DNA from: an uncultured Bacteroidaceae bacterium
Lineage (GTDB): Bacteria; Bacteroidota; Bacteroidia; Bacteroidales; Bacteroidaceae
Assembly (NCBI GenBank): GCA_944320965.1
Contig: CALUJO010000005.1
Coordinates: forward strand, 48,877 to 112,876
Reading direction: 5' to 3'
DNA: 64,000 nucleotides
In this document: positions 1-7,650 of the stretch, piece after piece
How positions within the stretch are numbered: position 1 is the stretch's first letter
Layout: each line of letters opens with the position of its first letter
Translations under genes and position numbers: made by a program
The notes under the pieces: model-generated
Told to the model about the DNA's origin: nothing
What the model saw: the letters and a program-made list of their open reading frames with translations, nothing else
The model's database searches: none

Positions 1-19
1 AATAACAGGAGGATACGAT

Positions 20-604
20 ATGAATTATTTTAAAATATTGATGAACGGGATTGTAAAAGAGAATCCTACGTTTGTATTGCTTTTGGGTATGTGTCCTACT
101 CTTGGTACAACTTCTTCAGCCATCAACGGTATGGGTATGGGACTTGCAACAATGTTTGTGCTTATCTGTTCAAACGTTGTAATTTCCCTTATCAAGAATC
201 TTGTGCCTGATATGGTTCGTATTCCTATTTTTGTTGTTGTAATAGCATCATTCGTGACATTGCTTCAGATGGTTATGCAGGCTTATGTACCGGATTTGTA
301 CGCAACACTTGGATTGTTCATTCCGTTGATTGTTGTTAACTGTATCCTTCTTGGCCGTGCCGAGGCATTTGCTGCAAAGAACGGACCTGTAGCTTCAATG
401 TTCGACGGTCTTGGTATGGGACTTGGTTTTACAATCGCACTTACCCTTCTTGGCGGTGTTCGTGAATTCCTTGGAACAGGCAAGATATTTAACATAACAA
501 TAATGCCTGAACAGTACGGAATGCTTGTATTTGTACTTGCTCCTGGTGCTTTCATCGTATTGGGTTATCTTATTGCCATCGTTAACAGATTAAAGAAAGC
601 TTAA
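20..604 (+). CDS. rnfE: Rnf complex subunit RnfE (RsxE)
   Basis: Integral inner-membrane subunit of the Rnf complex, which couples electron flow between ferredoxin and NAD+ to Na+ or H+ export. The 194-residue product is almost entirely hydrophobic (about six membrane segments) and carries the family stretches ENPTFVLLLGMCPTLG near residues 15-30 and GMGLGFTIALTLLGGVRE near 131-148. The start is fixed by an AGGAGG at 8-13, unusually strong for this phylum. rnfA follows after 11 bases; the remaining rnf genes should lie just left of the window. The homologous pair nqrD/nqrE of Na+-NQR is the main alternative, but that pair is normally followed by nqrF, whereas here a terminator follows rnfA, which favours Rnf. 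Confidence 0.9.
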   Translation: MNYFKILMNGIVKENPTFVLLLGMCPTLGTTSSAINGMGMGLATMFVLICSNVVISLIKNLVPDMVRIPIFVVVIASFVTLLQMVMQAYVPDLYATLGLFIPLIVVNCILLGRAEAFAAKNGPVASMFDGLGMGLGFTIALTLLGGVREFLGTGKIFNITIMPEQYGMLVFVLAPGAFIVLGYLIAIVNRLKKA

Positions 605-615
605 AACAGTAGATT

Positions 616-1215
616 ATGGAATATATATTGATATTTATCACAGCTATATTTGTGAACAATGTAATATTGTCACAGTTCTTGGGTATATGTCCGTTCCTCG
701 GTGTTTCAAAGAAGATTGAAACTGCAACCGGAATGGGAATGGCGGTAGCTTTTGTATTGACCATAGCTACTATTGTTACTTATCTTATTCAGAAATTCAT
801 TCTTGACCCTCTGAATATCGGTTATCTTCAGACAATTGCATTCATTCTTGTCATTGCCGCATTGGTTCAGATGGTAGAAATCATTCTGAAGAAGGTTTCT
901 CCTTCTCTTTACCAGGCTTTGGGTGTGTTCTTGCCTTTGATTACAACAAACTGCTGTATTCTTGGTGTTGCAATCCTTGTAATCCAGAAAAACTATGATT
1001 TGCTTACAGGTGTTATCTATGCAATTTCTACAGCTCTTGGTTTTGCTCTTGCGCTTATCATCTTTGCCGGTATTCGCGAACAGTTGAATATGGTAAACAT
1101 CCCTAAAGGAATGCGCGGTATGTCTATTGCACTTGTAACAGCAGGTTTGCTTGCAATGGCATTTATGGGCTTCTCTGGTGTTGACAGAGGTTTGGCTGCA
1201 GCTTGGGGACTTTAA
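616..1215 (+). CDS. rnfA: Rnf complex subunit RnfA (RsxA)
   Basis: Last gene of the Rnf operon. The 199-residue, six-segment membrane protein has the N-terminal family signature FVNNVILSQFLGICPFLGVS (residues 11-30) and the mirror-image motif LPLITTNCCILGVA near 112-125. RnfA and RnfE are homologous, inversely oriented membrane subunits; conserved cysteines at the membrane centre of both families (C23 and C120-C121 here) are known to hold an iron-sulfur site in Rnf/Nqr structures. It is read 11 bases after rnfE and ended by the hairpin at 1273-1307, so the operon stops here. Na+ versus H+ specificity cannot be read from these two subunits alone. Confidence 0.9.
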   Translation: MEYILIFITAIFVNNVILSQFLGICPFLGVSKKIETATGMGMAVAFVLTIATIVTYLIQKFILDPLNIGYLQTIAFILVIAALVQMVEIILKKVSPSLYQALGVFLPLITTNCCILGVAILVIQKNYDLLTGVIYAISTALGFALALIIFAGIREQLNMVNIPKGMRGMSIALVTAGLLAMAFMGFSGVDRGLAAAWGL

Positions 1216-1272
1216 TCCGAAGACTACGAATTGAGATTTAAAGATTATACGAAATTACGTTATTTATAAACA

Positions 1273-1313
1273 AATAGGCTGGTTCTTTAAAAAGGAATCA
1301 GCCTATTGTTTTT
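1273..1313. terminator. Bidirectional terminator, rnfA / ygbA-like gene
   Basis: A nine-base stem AATAGGCTG (1273-1281) pairs with CAGCCTATT (1299-1307), followed on the plus strand by a T-rich tract. It ends rnfA on the plus strand and overlaps the last codons of the converging minus-strand gene, so it probably serves both. Confidence 0.75.
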
Positions 1314-1632
1314 GCAGTATATTATTATTTGGTTCTGTTAATGTTCTTGCAAGATGCTTTATTGCCATTATGGGGTGGTATAGAATCATTCTTGGTCCGG
1401 CAAACTTCATTACTTTTCTGATTTTCTCTCTCATGTCTTTTCTGTAGCAATGTACCGGACACTTCTGGCAGGTTGTTTTGTTGTTTCCGAATTTGCATCG
1501 GTCAAGTCTTGCATTGGCATATTCAATCAGCTCAAGGCAATCATTGCAAAGTTCTTTGTTTTTCTCATATTTAAGACAGTAGAGCCTTATCATAGCCTCC
1601 ACTGTCTTCTTTTCTTCTTCAATCCTGTTCAT
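1303..1632 (-). CDS. YgbA-like (nitrous oxide-stimulated promoter family) protein
   Basis: Short protein of the family named after E. coli YgbA, whose promoter responds to nitrogen oxides; its biochemical role is unknown. The 109-residue product has the family look: an N-terminal EEEKKTVEAMIRLYC helix, then a cysteine-rich centre with Cys spaced as in LCNDC, RCKFG and CQKCPVHCY, likely a metal or cluster site, and a basic C-terminal tail. The start at 1632 is preferred over an upstream one at 1692 because it removes a 50-base overlap with the preceding gene and matches the usual N-terminus. It begins 10 bases after the stop of the small membrane protein gene, so the two are probably cotranscribed. 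Confidence 0.7.
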   Translation of the reverse strand: MNRIEEEKKTVEAMIRLYCLKYEKNKELCNDCLELIEYANARLDRCKFGNNKTTCQKCPVHCYRKDMREKIRKVMKFAGPRMILYHPIMAIKHLARTLTEPNNNILQKQ

Positions 1633-1642
1633 TCCAGTCAGC

Positions 1643-1813
1643 TTATCTTCTTCTTCTGAAAATATTGGAGAATGTTTTGATTGCTGCTGCAAGAATGCAC
1701 ACGCCTGCGACGCAAAGCAGGATAATCATTAGTGTGGGATCCATTTTTACCATTATTATAACGAGCAGTATTGCCAGTCCCACAATGTTAAGTATAGCAG
1801 ATGTTTTGTCCAT
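1643..1813 (-). CDS. Small two-helix membrane protein of unknown function
   Basis: A 56-residue protein starting MDKTSAILNIVGLAIL, with two hydrophobic helices (about residues 6-22 and 26-45) and a C-terminal FRRRR that should stay in the cytoplasm. The reading frame extends upstream to 1930, but that part runs through the terminator of the S9 peptidase gene and has no membrane or signal logic, so the start at 1813 is chosen. A TATATTTA element, close to the phylum -7 consensus, lies just upstream. I do not recognise the family. Tight linkage to the YgbA-like gene suggests a joint role, possibly in nitrosative or redox stress, but this is inference. Confidence 0.55.
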   Translation of the reverse strand: MDKTSAILNIVGLAILLVIIMVKMDPTLMIILLCVAGVCILAAAIKTFSNIFRRRR

Positions 1814-1862
1814 GATTATTGTTTTTTGTGTAAATATATGTCTTTTGTCATATATGTAACAA

Positions 1863-1889
1863 AAAAATCCCGGGAAAACCGGGATTTTT
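1863..1889. terminator. Terminator of the S9 peptidase gene
   Basis: Perfect eleven-base stem AAAAATCCCGG / CCGGGATTTTT with a five-base loop, lying 25 bases beyond the minus-strand stop at 1915 and flanked by T or A tracts on both sides. Confidence 0.85.
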
Positions 1890-1914
1890 GTTTGAGATAT
1901 GGTTTGTGACTGTA

Positions 1915-4023
1915 TTATTTCTTGAGCCACTTGTCAAGCCATGCAAAGAAAGTTCTTTGCCACAGAATACCGTTTTGTGGTTTCAGTACCCAATGGTTTT
2001 CGTCAGGGAAGATAAGCAGCTGTGCAGGTATTCCCTTAATCTTGGCTGCATTGAATGCTGCCATTCCCTGTGATGCAAGGATTCTGTAGTCCTTTTCACC
2101 GTGGATGCACAGTATTGGGGTATCCCATTTGTCAACAAACAGGTGAGGTGAGTTAGCAAAACTTCTGGCAACGGCAGGATTGTTCTTTTCCCAGTACGGG
2201 CCGCCAAGGTCCCAGTTTGCAAACCACAATTCTTCTGTTTCAAGATACTGCTGTTCCATATTGAAGAAACCGTCGTGCGCAATGAATGCCTTGAATCTCT
2301 TGTTGTGGTGTCCGGCAAGCCAGTAAACCGAGTAACCTCCGAAACTTGCTCCCACACAGCCCAAACGGTCCTTGTCAACGTATGGTTCTGTACAGATATC
2401 GTCAATTGCTGTCAGATAGTCGTCCATGCAGCGTCCGCCATAGTTTGTGCTTATTTCTTCAAGCCATTCCATACCGAATCCCGGCAGACCGCGACGGTTA
2501 GGCGCGATTACGATATAGTCGTTGGCTGCCATAATCTGGAAGTTCCAGCGGTAGCTCCAGAACTGACTGACAGGAGTCTGCGGACCTCCTTCGCAGAACA
2601 GGATGGTAGGGTACTTTTTGTTAGGATCAAAGTCCACAGGATATATAACCCAAGAGAGCATATCCTTTCCGTCAACAGTCTTTGTCCATCTCGGCTCAAC
2701 CTTTCCAAGTTTAAGCTGACTGAAGATATGGTCGTTTTCGCCTGTTATTCTAGTTACTTTGTTGTCGCTCAGTGACAGGGTGTAAAGTTCATCGGCTTCG
2801 CTTATTGAGTGGCGCTTTGTCAGAAGCTGTCCGTCGTTCATAAGCTCAACAGATGCATAGTCGTACATTCCGTCTGTAAGTTTCTTGACTTCTCCTTCAA
2901 GGTTTGTACTGTAAATCATGCTTACACCGTGCCATACTCCTGTGAAATACAGTGAATGACTGTCGTTTGCCCAGCAGTAAGTGTCAACACCCGATTCGAA
3001 TGATTCTGTGACATACTTCTTTTCTCCGTTGCCAAGGTCCATAACGCAAAGTCTGTTGCGGTCGCTTTCATAACCGTCACGTTCCATGCTTTGCCAGGCA
3101 ATGTATTTTCCGTCAGGCGAGAAGCTCGGGTTTTGGTCATATCCCATATTCCTGTCTGTTTCCGATTCCTTGCAGAGGTTTCTTGTCTGCTTTGAATCTA
3201 TGTCATACAGATATATGTCCGAGTCGGTTGAAACAGAGTATTCAAGTCCTGTTTTCTTGCGGCATGTGTATGCTATCTGTTTTGAGTCGTTGCTCCATGC
3301 AAGCTGTTCTATACCTCCGAATGGCTTCATTGGTGATTCGTATGGTTCACCTTTCAGGATATCGGTAGCTGTTCCTACCTTGTTACCGTCAAACGGTGCA
3401 TAGAAAGGGTGGGGAACAGTTTCAACCCATTCATCCCAGTGTTTGTACATTAGTTCGTCAACTACGATACCTGTTGACTTGTCAAGGTCAGGATGCTTGT
3501 CAACTGTTCTCTCTCCATATTTTACCTGTGAGATGAAAAGCACCTTGCTTTCGTCAGGCGAGAACTTGAATCCGTCTATTCCTCCTTCATAGTCGGAAAG
3601 CTGTTTTCTTCCGCTTCCGTCAGGATTCATTTCCCAAATCTGGCTGCTGCCCGATTCGGATGAAAGGAATGCAATTTTGCTTCCGTTCTTTATCCATGCC
3701 GGTTCGCCTTCACTCTTTGATGATGTTGTCAGCATACGGTTGTTCTTTCCGTCGGCATCCATAACATAGATTACAAGATGGCTCTTGTTTTCTTTTACGC
3801 TGTAGTAGGAGACTGTATATACAATCTGTTTTCCGTCCGGCGAAACGGCAGAACTTCCTATACGGCCCATAGCCCATAATGCTTCTGGAGTCATGCGTCC
3901 GTTTTCGATTTTGATTTCCTGTTTGTCGATAAAAGGCGCGTTGTCTTCCTTGTTACCGGTAGTGCAGGCAGTGTTCATCAGAATCATTGCTCCTGCAGCC
4001 ATACCAATTAAACTTTTGTTCAT
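1915..4023 (-). CDS. S9 family dipeptidyl peptidase, DPP5-like lipoprotein
   Basis: Serine exopeptidase of the prolyl oligopeptidase family. The 702 residues comprise a lipoprotein signal (lipobox MNTAC, lipidated Cys about residue 20), a beta-propeller made of TolB/WD40-like SPDGK repeats (about 50-420), and a C-terminal alpha/beta hydrolase. The catalytic triad is visible as Ser560 in GASFGG, Asp645 in HGEKDYR and His677 in DENHW. The stretch YLETEELWFANWDLGGPYWE is typical of the periplasmic DPP5 group known from Porphyromonas gingivalis, which releases dipeptides from peptides taken up into the periplasm. It stands alone between two terminator-bounded units. Confidence in family is high; exact subsite preference is inferred. 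Confidence 0.88.
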   Translation of the reverse strand: MNKSLIGMAAGAMILMNTACTTGNKEDNAPFIDKQEIKIENGRMTPEALWAMGRIGSSAVSPDGKQIVYTVSYYSVKENKSHLVIYVMDADGKNNRMLTTSSKSEGEPAWIKNGSKIAFLSSESGSSQIWEMNPDGSGRKQLSDYEGGIDGFKFSPDESKVLFISQVKYGERTVDKHPDLDKSTGIVVDELMYKHWDEWVETVPHPFYAPFDGNKVGTATDILKGEPYESPMKPFGGIEQLAWSNDSKQIAYTCRKKTGLEYSVSTDSDIYLYDIDSKQTRNLCKESETDRNMGYDQNPSFSPDGKYIAWQSMERDGYESDRNRLCVMDLGNGEKKYVTESFESGVDTYCWANDSHSLYFTGVWHGVSMIYSTNLEGEVKKLTDGMYDYASVELMNDGQLLTKRHSISEADELYTLSLSDNKVTRITGENDHIFSQLKLGKVEPRWTKTVDGKDMLSWVIYPVDFDPNKKYPTILFCEGGPQTPVSQFWSYRWNFQIMAANDYIVIAPNRRGLPGFGMEWLEEISTNYGGRCMDDYLTAIDDICTEPYVDKDRLGCVGASFGGYSVYWLAGHHNKRFKAFIAHDGFFNMEQQYLETEELWFANWDLGGPYWEKNNPAVARSFANSPHLFVDKWDTPILCIHGEKDYRILASQGMAAFNAAKIKGIPAQLLIFPDENHWVLKPQNGILWQRTFFAWLDKWLKK

Positions 4024-4095
4024 AGTCAGAAAAATATAATATAATTAATCTTTGTTTGCTATATATCTGAATCGGGACAACATATCAGACATTTA

Positions 4096-4899
4096 TTATT
4101 TTGCCTTGCATTGCTCATGGCTTTTCATGTTCTTTTGTTTTTCAATCCACCAGTCAAGCAGTTTTCGTGCAAGACTCAGTTTCTTTGGCAGCTCCGGCAG
4201 ATTGTCAATAGTGAAGAATTGCCCGAAGTCAAGTTCCTCGTCCTGCAGCTTTATTTCTCCGCTTTCGTATTCGGCAGTAAAACCAATCATCAGTACGCTT
4301 GGATATGGCCATGGCTGGCTTGCAAAGTATTTTACATTCTTCACTATCACTCCTGTTTCTTCCATGATTTCGCGTGCAATGCAGTCTTCAAGCGATTCGC
4401 CCGGCTCCACAAATCCGGCTACAAGTCCCCTGAAGGTACCGCGGAAATTGCGTGCGTGTACCATCATCACCGAGTTGCCTTTCTGTATAAGGACTATTAT
4501 TGCAGGTGATATTGACGGGAAAATCTCATTTCCGCATTCAGGACATTTCTTTCCTATTTTGCTGAAATGTATGGTCTTTGCCGAGCATACCGGACAATAT
4601 CTGCTGTGAATGTCCCAGTGAACCAGTTCATAGCATCTGCCTGCCATGCGGTATAATTCTTCCGGCAGAATATTGTATGAAGCACGCAAGTCGGTACTGT
4701 TGTTTTCGTTTACATAGTCTTTCCCAGCAGGGTAGGTCTTGCACGTTATTCCGTTTATTGTCCCCGCTTCCTGTACTAGTGCACCCTCATCGGCAGGGAC
4801 AGGCATTTCCTCGGAAAGCGGAACCGAATGTCCGTTTTCCGATTCGGTTGTAAGCAACTGTTGCTTGCAAAAGACAAACCAGTAAAATTTCTCTTTCAT
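4096..4899 (-). CDS. nudC: NAD+ diphosphatase / NudC-type Nudix hydrolase
   Basis: Cleaves NADH or NAD+ to NMN and AMP, and in characterised members removes NAD caps from RNA. The 267 residues contain a four-cysteine zinc site (C102, C105, C119, C122), a complete Nudix box GFVEPGESLEDCIAREIMEE starting at residue 162, and the NudC-specific downstream motif SQPWPYPS at 194-201, which distinguishes it from general Nudix enzymes. Its start codon overlaps the stop of the upstream Smr gene by one base (TAATG), so the two are translationally coupled. Cytoplasmic; no signal sequence. Confidence 0.92.
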   Translation of the reverse strand: MKEKFYWFVFCKQQLLTTESENGHSVPLSEEMPVPADEGALVQEAGTINGITCKTYPAGKDYVNENNSTDLRASYNILPEELYRMAGRCYELVHWDIHSRYCPVCSAKTIHFSKIGKKCPECGNEIFPSISPAIIVLIQKGNSVMMVHARNFRGTFRGLVAGFVEPGESLEDCIAREIMEETGVIVKNVKYFASQPWPYPSVLMIGFTAEYESGEIKLQDEELDFGQFFTIDNLPELPKKLSLARKLLDWWIEKQKNMKSHEQCKAK

Positions 4900-5945
4900 T
4901 ATTTTATAGTAACCATTGTTGCTCCGAATCCGTATTCTCTGAATGATGCGTCCTGGCTAAGACATCCTTTGTATTTTCTTTTCAGTTCGTCAAGGATTGC
5001 TTTTCTCAATACTCCGTCGCCTTTGCCGTGTATGAAGACAATCTTCTGTCCTTTGTGCTTCAGGTTTTCGTCCATCACTTTCCTGAAAGTGTCAAGCTGG
5101 TAGTTCAGCATTGCGGCATTGTTCATTCCTGCCGTAGTGTCAAGAAGTTCATCAATATGAAGGTCTATTTCCAGAATTTCCGGTTTGATTTTTCTTTTGA
5201 CAATTGGTTCAGCAACAGGACGGTTCATATTTTTCTTTTCGTTCATCGCGTTCTGCAGCTCAATTGCCGAAATGTTCATCTGCTTAACAGGAACATCATT
5301 TCTAACTATTTCATAAAGAAGTACAGGTTCTTCAAAGAATTCAGTATCCTTGAAAGTATGTATCTTGTAGAACTTTACCGTGTCAATGCGCAGGTCAACG
5401 CTTACAGCCGGTTTGCCTGTGAAAGGTTTTGTCTTGAATGCAATAAGCTGCACATTAACTCTCTGCATATCGTTGAGTGAACTCTTTTCAAACTCTTCAA
5501 GGAAAAGTTTCATGTTTGGTTCAATGACTCCGTGTGAGCGTACAATCCAATTGGTATTTTCGCCGGCAGAATAGGTATAGTACAGATAATAGTTGCTGTC
5601 GTTTACCAGATATGCCTCAAACGGTGTTGTATTTATTGCCTTTATGTCAACCGGCAGATAGGCAAGATATACATTAAGCTTTTCGCCTTCGCGTGTTTCA
5701 CTTGCAACACGATTTATTTCAGGCTTTACAACAACTTCCTCTTCCTGCTTCTTCTCTTCCTTTGTTTCGCGTTTCTTTATATTGTAGCTGTCTGTTTCCA
5801 CAACAACACATTCATGGGCAGGCATAGGAATGTCAAATCCTGATTCGTCTTCAACCAATACAATGTCCTTTCCCTGGAATCCTGTTACGGTACCTCCTCC
5901 CACTTCGCTGAGGAAACGTACCTTATCTCCTATTTTTATAGCCAT
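4899..5945 (-). CDS. DUF2027 and Smr domain protein (MutS2-like nuclease domain)
   Basis: A Bacteroidetes-specific protein of 348 residues. The N-terminal part ([20 protein letters not shown]) is an SH3/Tudor-like fold; the middle is the DUF2027 beta-rich domain; the C-terminal 90 residues are an Smr domain with the hallmark DLHI (near 261-264) and HGKGDGVLR (near 306-314). Smr domains are DNA or RNA nicking endonucleases, fused to MutS2 in other proteins but here in a MutS-free setting. An acidic-basic EEKKQEEE linker separates the domains. It is the first gene of a two-gene unit with nudC and has an inverted repeat in its leader (5974-6001). Substrate unknown. Confidence 0.85.
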   Translation of the reverse strand: MAIKIGDKVRFLSEVGGGTVTGFQGKDIVLVEDESGFDIPMPAHECVVVETDSYNIKKRETKEEKKQEEEVVVKPEINRVASETREGEKLNVYLAYLPVDIKAINTTPFEAYLVNDSNYYLYYTYSAGENTNWIVRSHGVIEPNMKLFLEEFEKSSLNDMQRVNVQLIAFKTKPFTGKPAVSVDLRIDTVKFYKIHTFKDTEFFEEPVLLYEIVRNDVPVKQMNISAIELQNAMNEKKNMNRPVAEPIVKRKIKPEILEIDLHIDELLDTTAGMNNAAMLNYQLDTFRKVMDENLKHKGQKIVFIHGKGDGVLRKAILDELKRKYKGCLSQDASFREYGFGATMVTIK

Positions 5946-5973
5946 AATTCTTTTAATATTTATTAGTTTGTCA

Positions 5974-6001
5974 GGAATAAATATTTTAGGGTATTTATTC
6001 C
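5974..6001. promoter_or_regulatory. Inverted repeat in the leader of the DUF2027-Smr gene
   Basis: A perfect ten-base inverted repeat, GGAATAAATA / TATTTATTCC with an eight-base spacer, 29 bases upstream of the minus-strand start at 5945. It is too AT-rich and too poorly followed by T residues to be a good terminator, so an operator or leader RNA hairpin is the more natural reading. Confidence 0.5.
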
Positions 6002-6232
6002 TTCTGTATTATCAAAGCGAAGGTACTTATTTTTTTTCATAATATAAATATATGTGTATCTCTAATAAATATTAAGGTATAGCATTGTTGAATATATATT
6101 TAATTGCATGCTTTGGTAGTGAAATAGTAGATTCTTATTTTTATAGTTAAACATAGAAATCGATTTTATTGTCTTTTACCATCAAGTAAATTTTCTGATT
6201 GAATAGATTTACAGAATTTTACTAAAAATAAC

Positions 6233-6240
6233 TATCTTTG
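6233..6240 (+). promoter_or_regulatory. -7 element upstream of the small secreted protein pair
   Basis: TATCTTTG matches the Bacteroidetes -7 consensus TAnnTTTG and lies 26 bases before the start at 6267. The rest of the 321-base gap between 5945 and 6267 is AT-rich; apart from the leader inverted repeat of the divergent gene I see no other feature in it. Confidence 0.55.
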
Positions 6241-6266
6241 AAAATGTTAATTAAAAAAACTGTATT

Positions 6267-6680
6267 ATGAAGAAACTATTTTTATTTATGGTGTTTACGT
6301 TATTTGCTATTTTAATGAATGCACAAAATGAGAGAAAAGTCTATTGCGAACTTGTTGGAGTTCAGAAAGGAATGTTTTCAACAAAGGTTACAGTTAATGT
6401 CGATTTCGGACAAGATGTTAAGTTCAGACACCAAGGCAATCAAAGACTTGTTGATGAAAATGGTGAAATTATTGTATTCAATTCAATGGTCGATGCGATG
6501 AACTACATGGGAACTATCGGTTGGGAATTTGAACAGGCTTATGTTGTGACTACAGGACAGCAGAATGTCTACCACTGGTTGCTTTCTAAAAAAATTACAT
6601 CAGAAGAACAGCTGAAGGAAGGCATTAAAACTGAATTGGAAGCAAAGAAAGAAAAACAAAGAGATATTGATGAAGATTAG
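6267..6680 (+). CDS. Small secreted protein with GW-type domain, unknown function
   Basis: A 137-residue protein with a clear signal peptide (MKKLFLFMVFTLFAILMNAQ, cleavage after about residue 20). The mature part runs from KVYCEL through VDAMNYMGTIGWEFEQAYVV (about 85-104) to YHWLLSKKI, and ends in a charged helix. The segment N-x-M-x3-GWE resembles the core of DUF4177-like domains, and the same order of elements occurs twice in the next gene. Twenty-one bases separate the two genes, so they form an operon. I cannot assign a function; the location should be periplasm or cell envelope. Confidence 0.65.
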   Translation: MKKLFLFMVFTLFAILMNAQNERKVYCELVGVQKGMFSTKVTVNVDFGQDVKFRHQGNQRLVDENGEIIVFNSMVDAMNYMGTIGWEFEQAYVVTTGQQNVYHWLLSKKITSEEQLKEGIKTELEAKKEKQRDIDED

Positions 6681-6701
6681 TGATTTTAAAATTTATATAT
6701 T

Positions 6702-7412
6702 ATGAAGAAACTTATTTTACTGATGTTCATTGCCTCGCTTCTTCCCGTCGCGGCAATTGGGCAGAAAAAGACAGCGGACTGGAAAATATATTGCGGTTCC
6801 TTTTATCCGGAAAAGTCGTGCTTTCAGATATGGGCTGACGACGAGAGCGCTTTTGCCAAAGGCATCGAAGCGGAAGTTTTCCCCGAGTCCGATTACAGAA
6901 AGGAGGAATTCTACATGAAGAGCAGAGTGAAATCCGGAATTGTTCCCTATAACCAGTACTCGCTCAAGGGTGCCCAAGGTATCGACCAGATAAACATCTT
7001 GACCATGCAGGGATGGGAACTGAAGGACTTCAAGCCGGATGTAAATGGTTGTGGATTCGACGCGCGCATTTTCCGCGATTTCAACGCCGGCATCGGCCAA
7101 AAGGGCAACAGACCAAGGATGTACATAGCCGTGAAGATGGCGGTAGACAAGGAAGTCGACTGGTCAAAAATCTATACCGGCAGATGCAATGAAGCGCACA
7201 AATACATCCCGTCGTTTTTCGATGAAGGATGGAGAAGTGAAGAAAAATTCTATTACATAAAAACAAGCCAGATCGATGTTGTAAAAAACCTGATGATGTA
7301 CGGAGGATGGAAGTTTTACTCAGTCCTTGGATTAGATTTGGGAATCGGAACCGATACTCAAACCTGGCTCTTTTACCGTAATCTTGAGGCGCCTGCCATA
7401 CTTGGCAAGTGA
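6702..7412 (+). CDS. Secreted protein with tandem copies of the GW-type domain
   Basis: A 236-residue protein with a signal peptide ending near IGQ (residues 19-21). It holds two copies of the domain seen once in the preceding gene: copy 1 runs from DWKIYCGSFYPE to INILTMQGWELKDF and FRDF (about 25-125), copy 2 from DWSKIYTGRCNEA to VKNLMMYGGWKFYSV and FYRNL (about 145-230). Its DNA is noticeably richer in G+C than the neighbour gene, so the pair may not share one origin even though the domain is shared. It ends before the strong terminator at 7432-7466. Function unknown. Confidence 0.65.
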   Translation: MKKLILLMFIASLLPVAAIGQKKTADWKIYCGSFYPEKSCFQIWADDESAFAKGIEAEVFPESDYRKEEFYMKSRVKSGIVPYNQYSLKGAQGIDQINILTMQGWELKDFKPDVNGCGFDARIFRDFNAGIGQKGNRPRMYIAVKMAVDKEVDWSKIYTGRCNEAHKYIPSFFDEGWRSEEKFYYIKTSQIDVVKNLMMYGGWKFYSVLGLDLGIGTDTQTWLFYRNLEAPAILGK

Positions 7413-7431
7413 CCGGCAAATGACCGCATAA

Positions 7432-7476
7432 AAAGCGCCTGTACGGGATATCCGTGCGGGCGCTTTCTGTATTTTT
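7432..7476 (+). terminator. Terminator after the secreted protein pair
   Basis: Stem AAAGCGCC (7432-7439) / GGCGCTTT (7459-7466) enclosing a second small stem ACGG/CCGT, followed by CTGTATTTTTT. A strong rho-independent terminator. Confidence 0.85.
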
Positions 7477-7623
7477 TCCATCCATCTGTAACATATAATA
7501 TTGTGTTCATAAAAACGGTTCATTAAAGTTTATAGATTGTATTCTTTTATGGAGAAATACGAGCCACAAGTGGTTATCGTTCATTTATAGTGTTTAAAAC
7601 TATAATGTGAATGGAAATTTCAC

Positions 7624-7631
7624 TAATTTTG
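7624..7631 (+). promoter_or_regulatory. -7 element of the queA-type gene
   Basis: TAATTTTG matches TAnnTTTG. It lies so close to the first in-frame ATG (7639) that a transcript from it would be almost leaderless for that codon; this is part of the reason for choosing the second ATG at 7651 as the start. Confidence 0.5.
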
Positions 7632-7650
7632 CAGATATATGAAAGAAATA

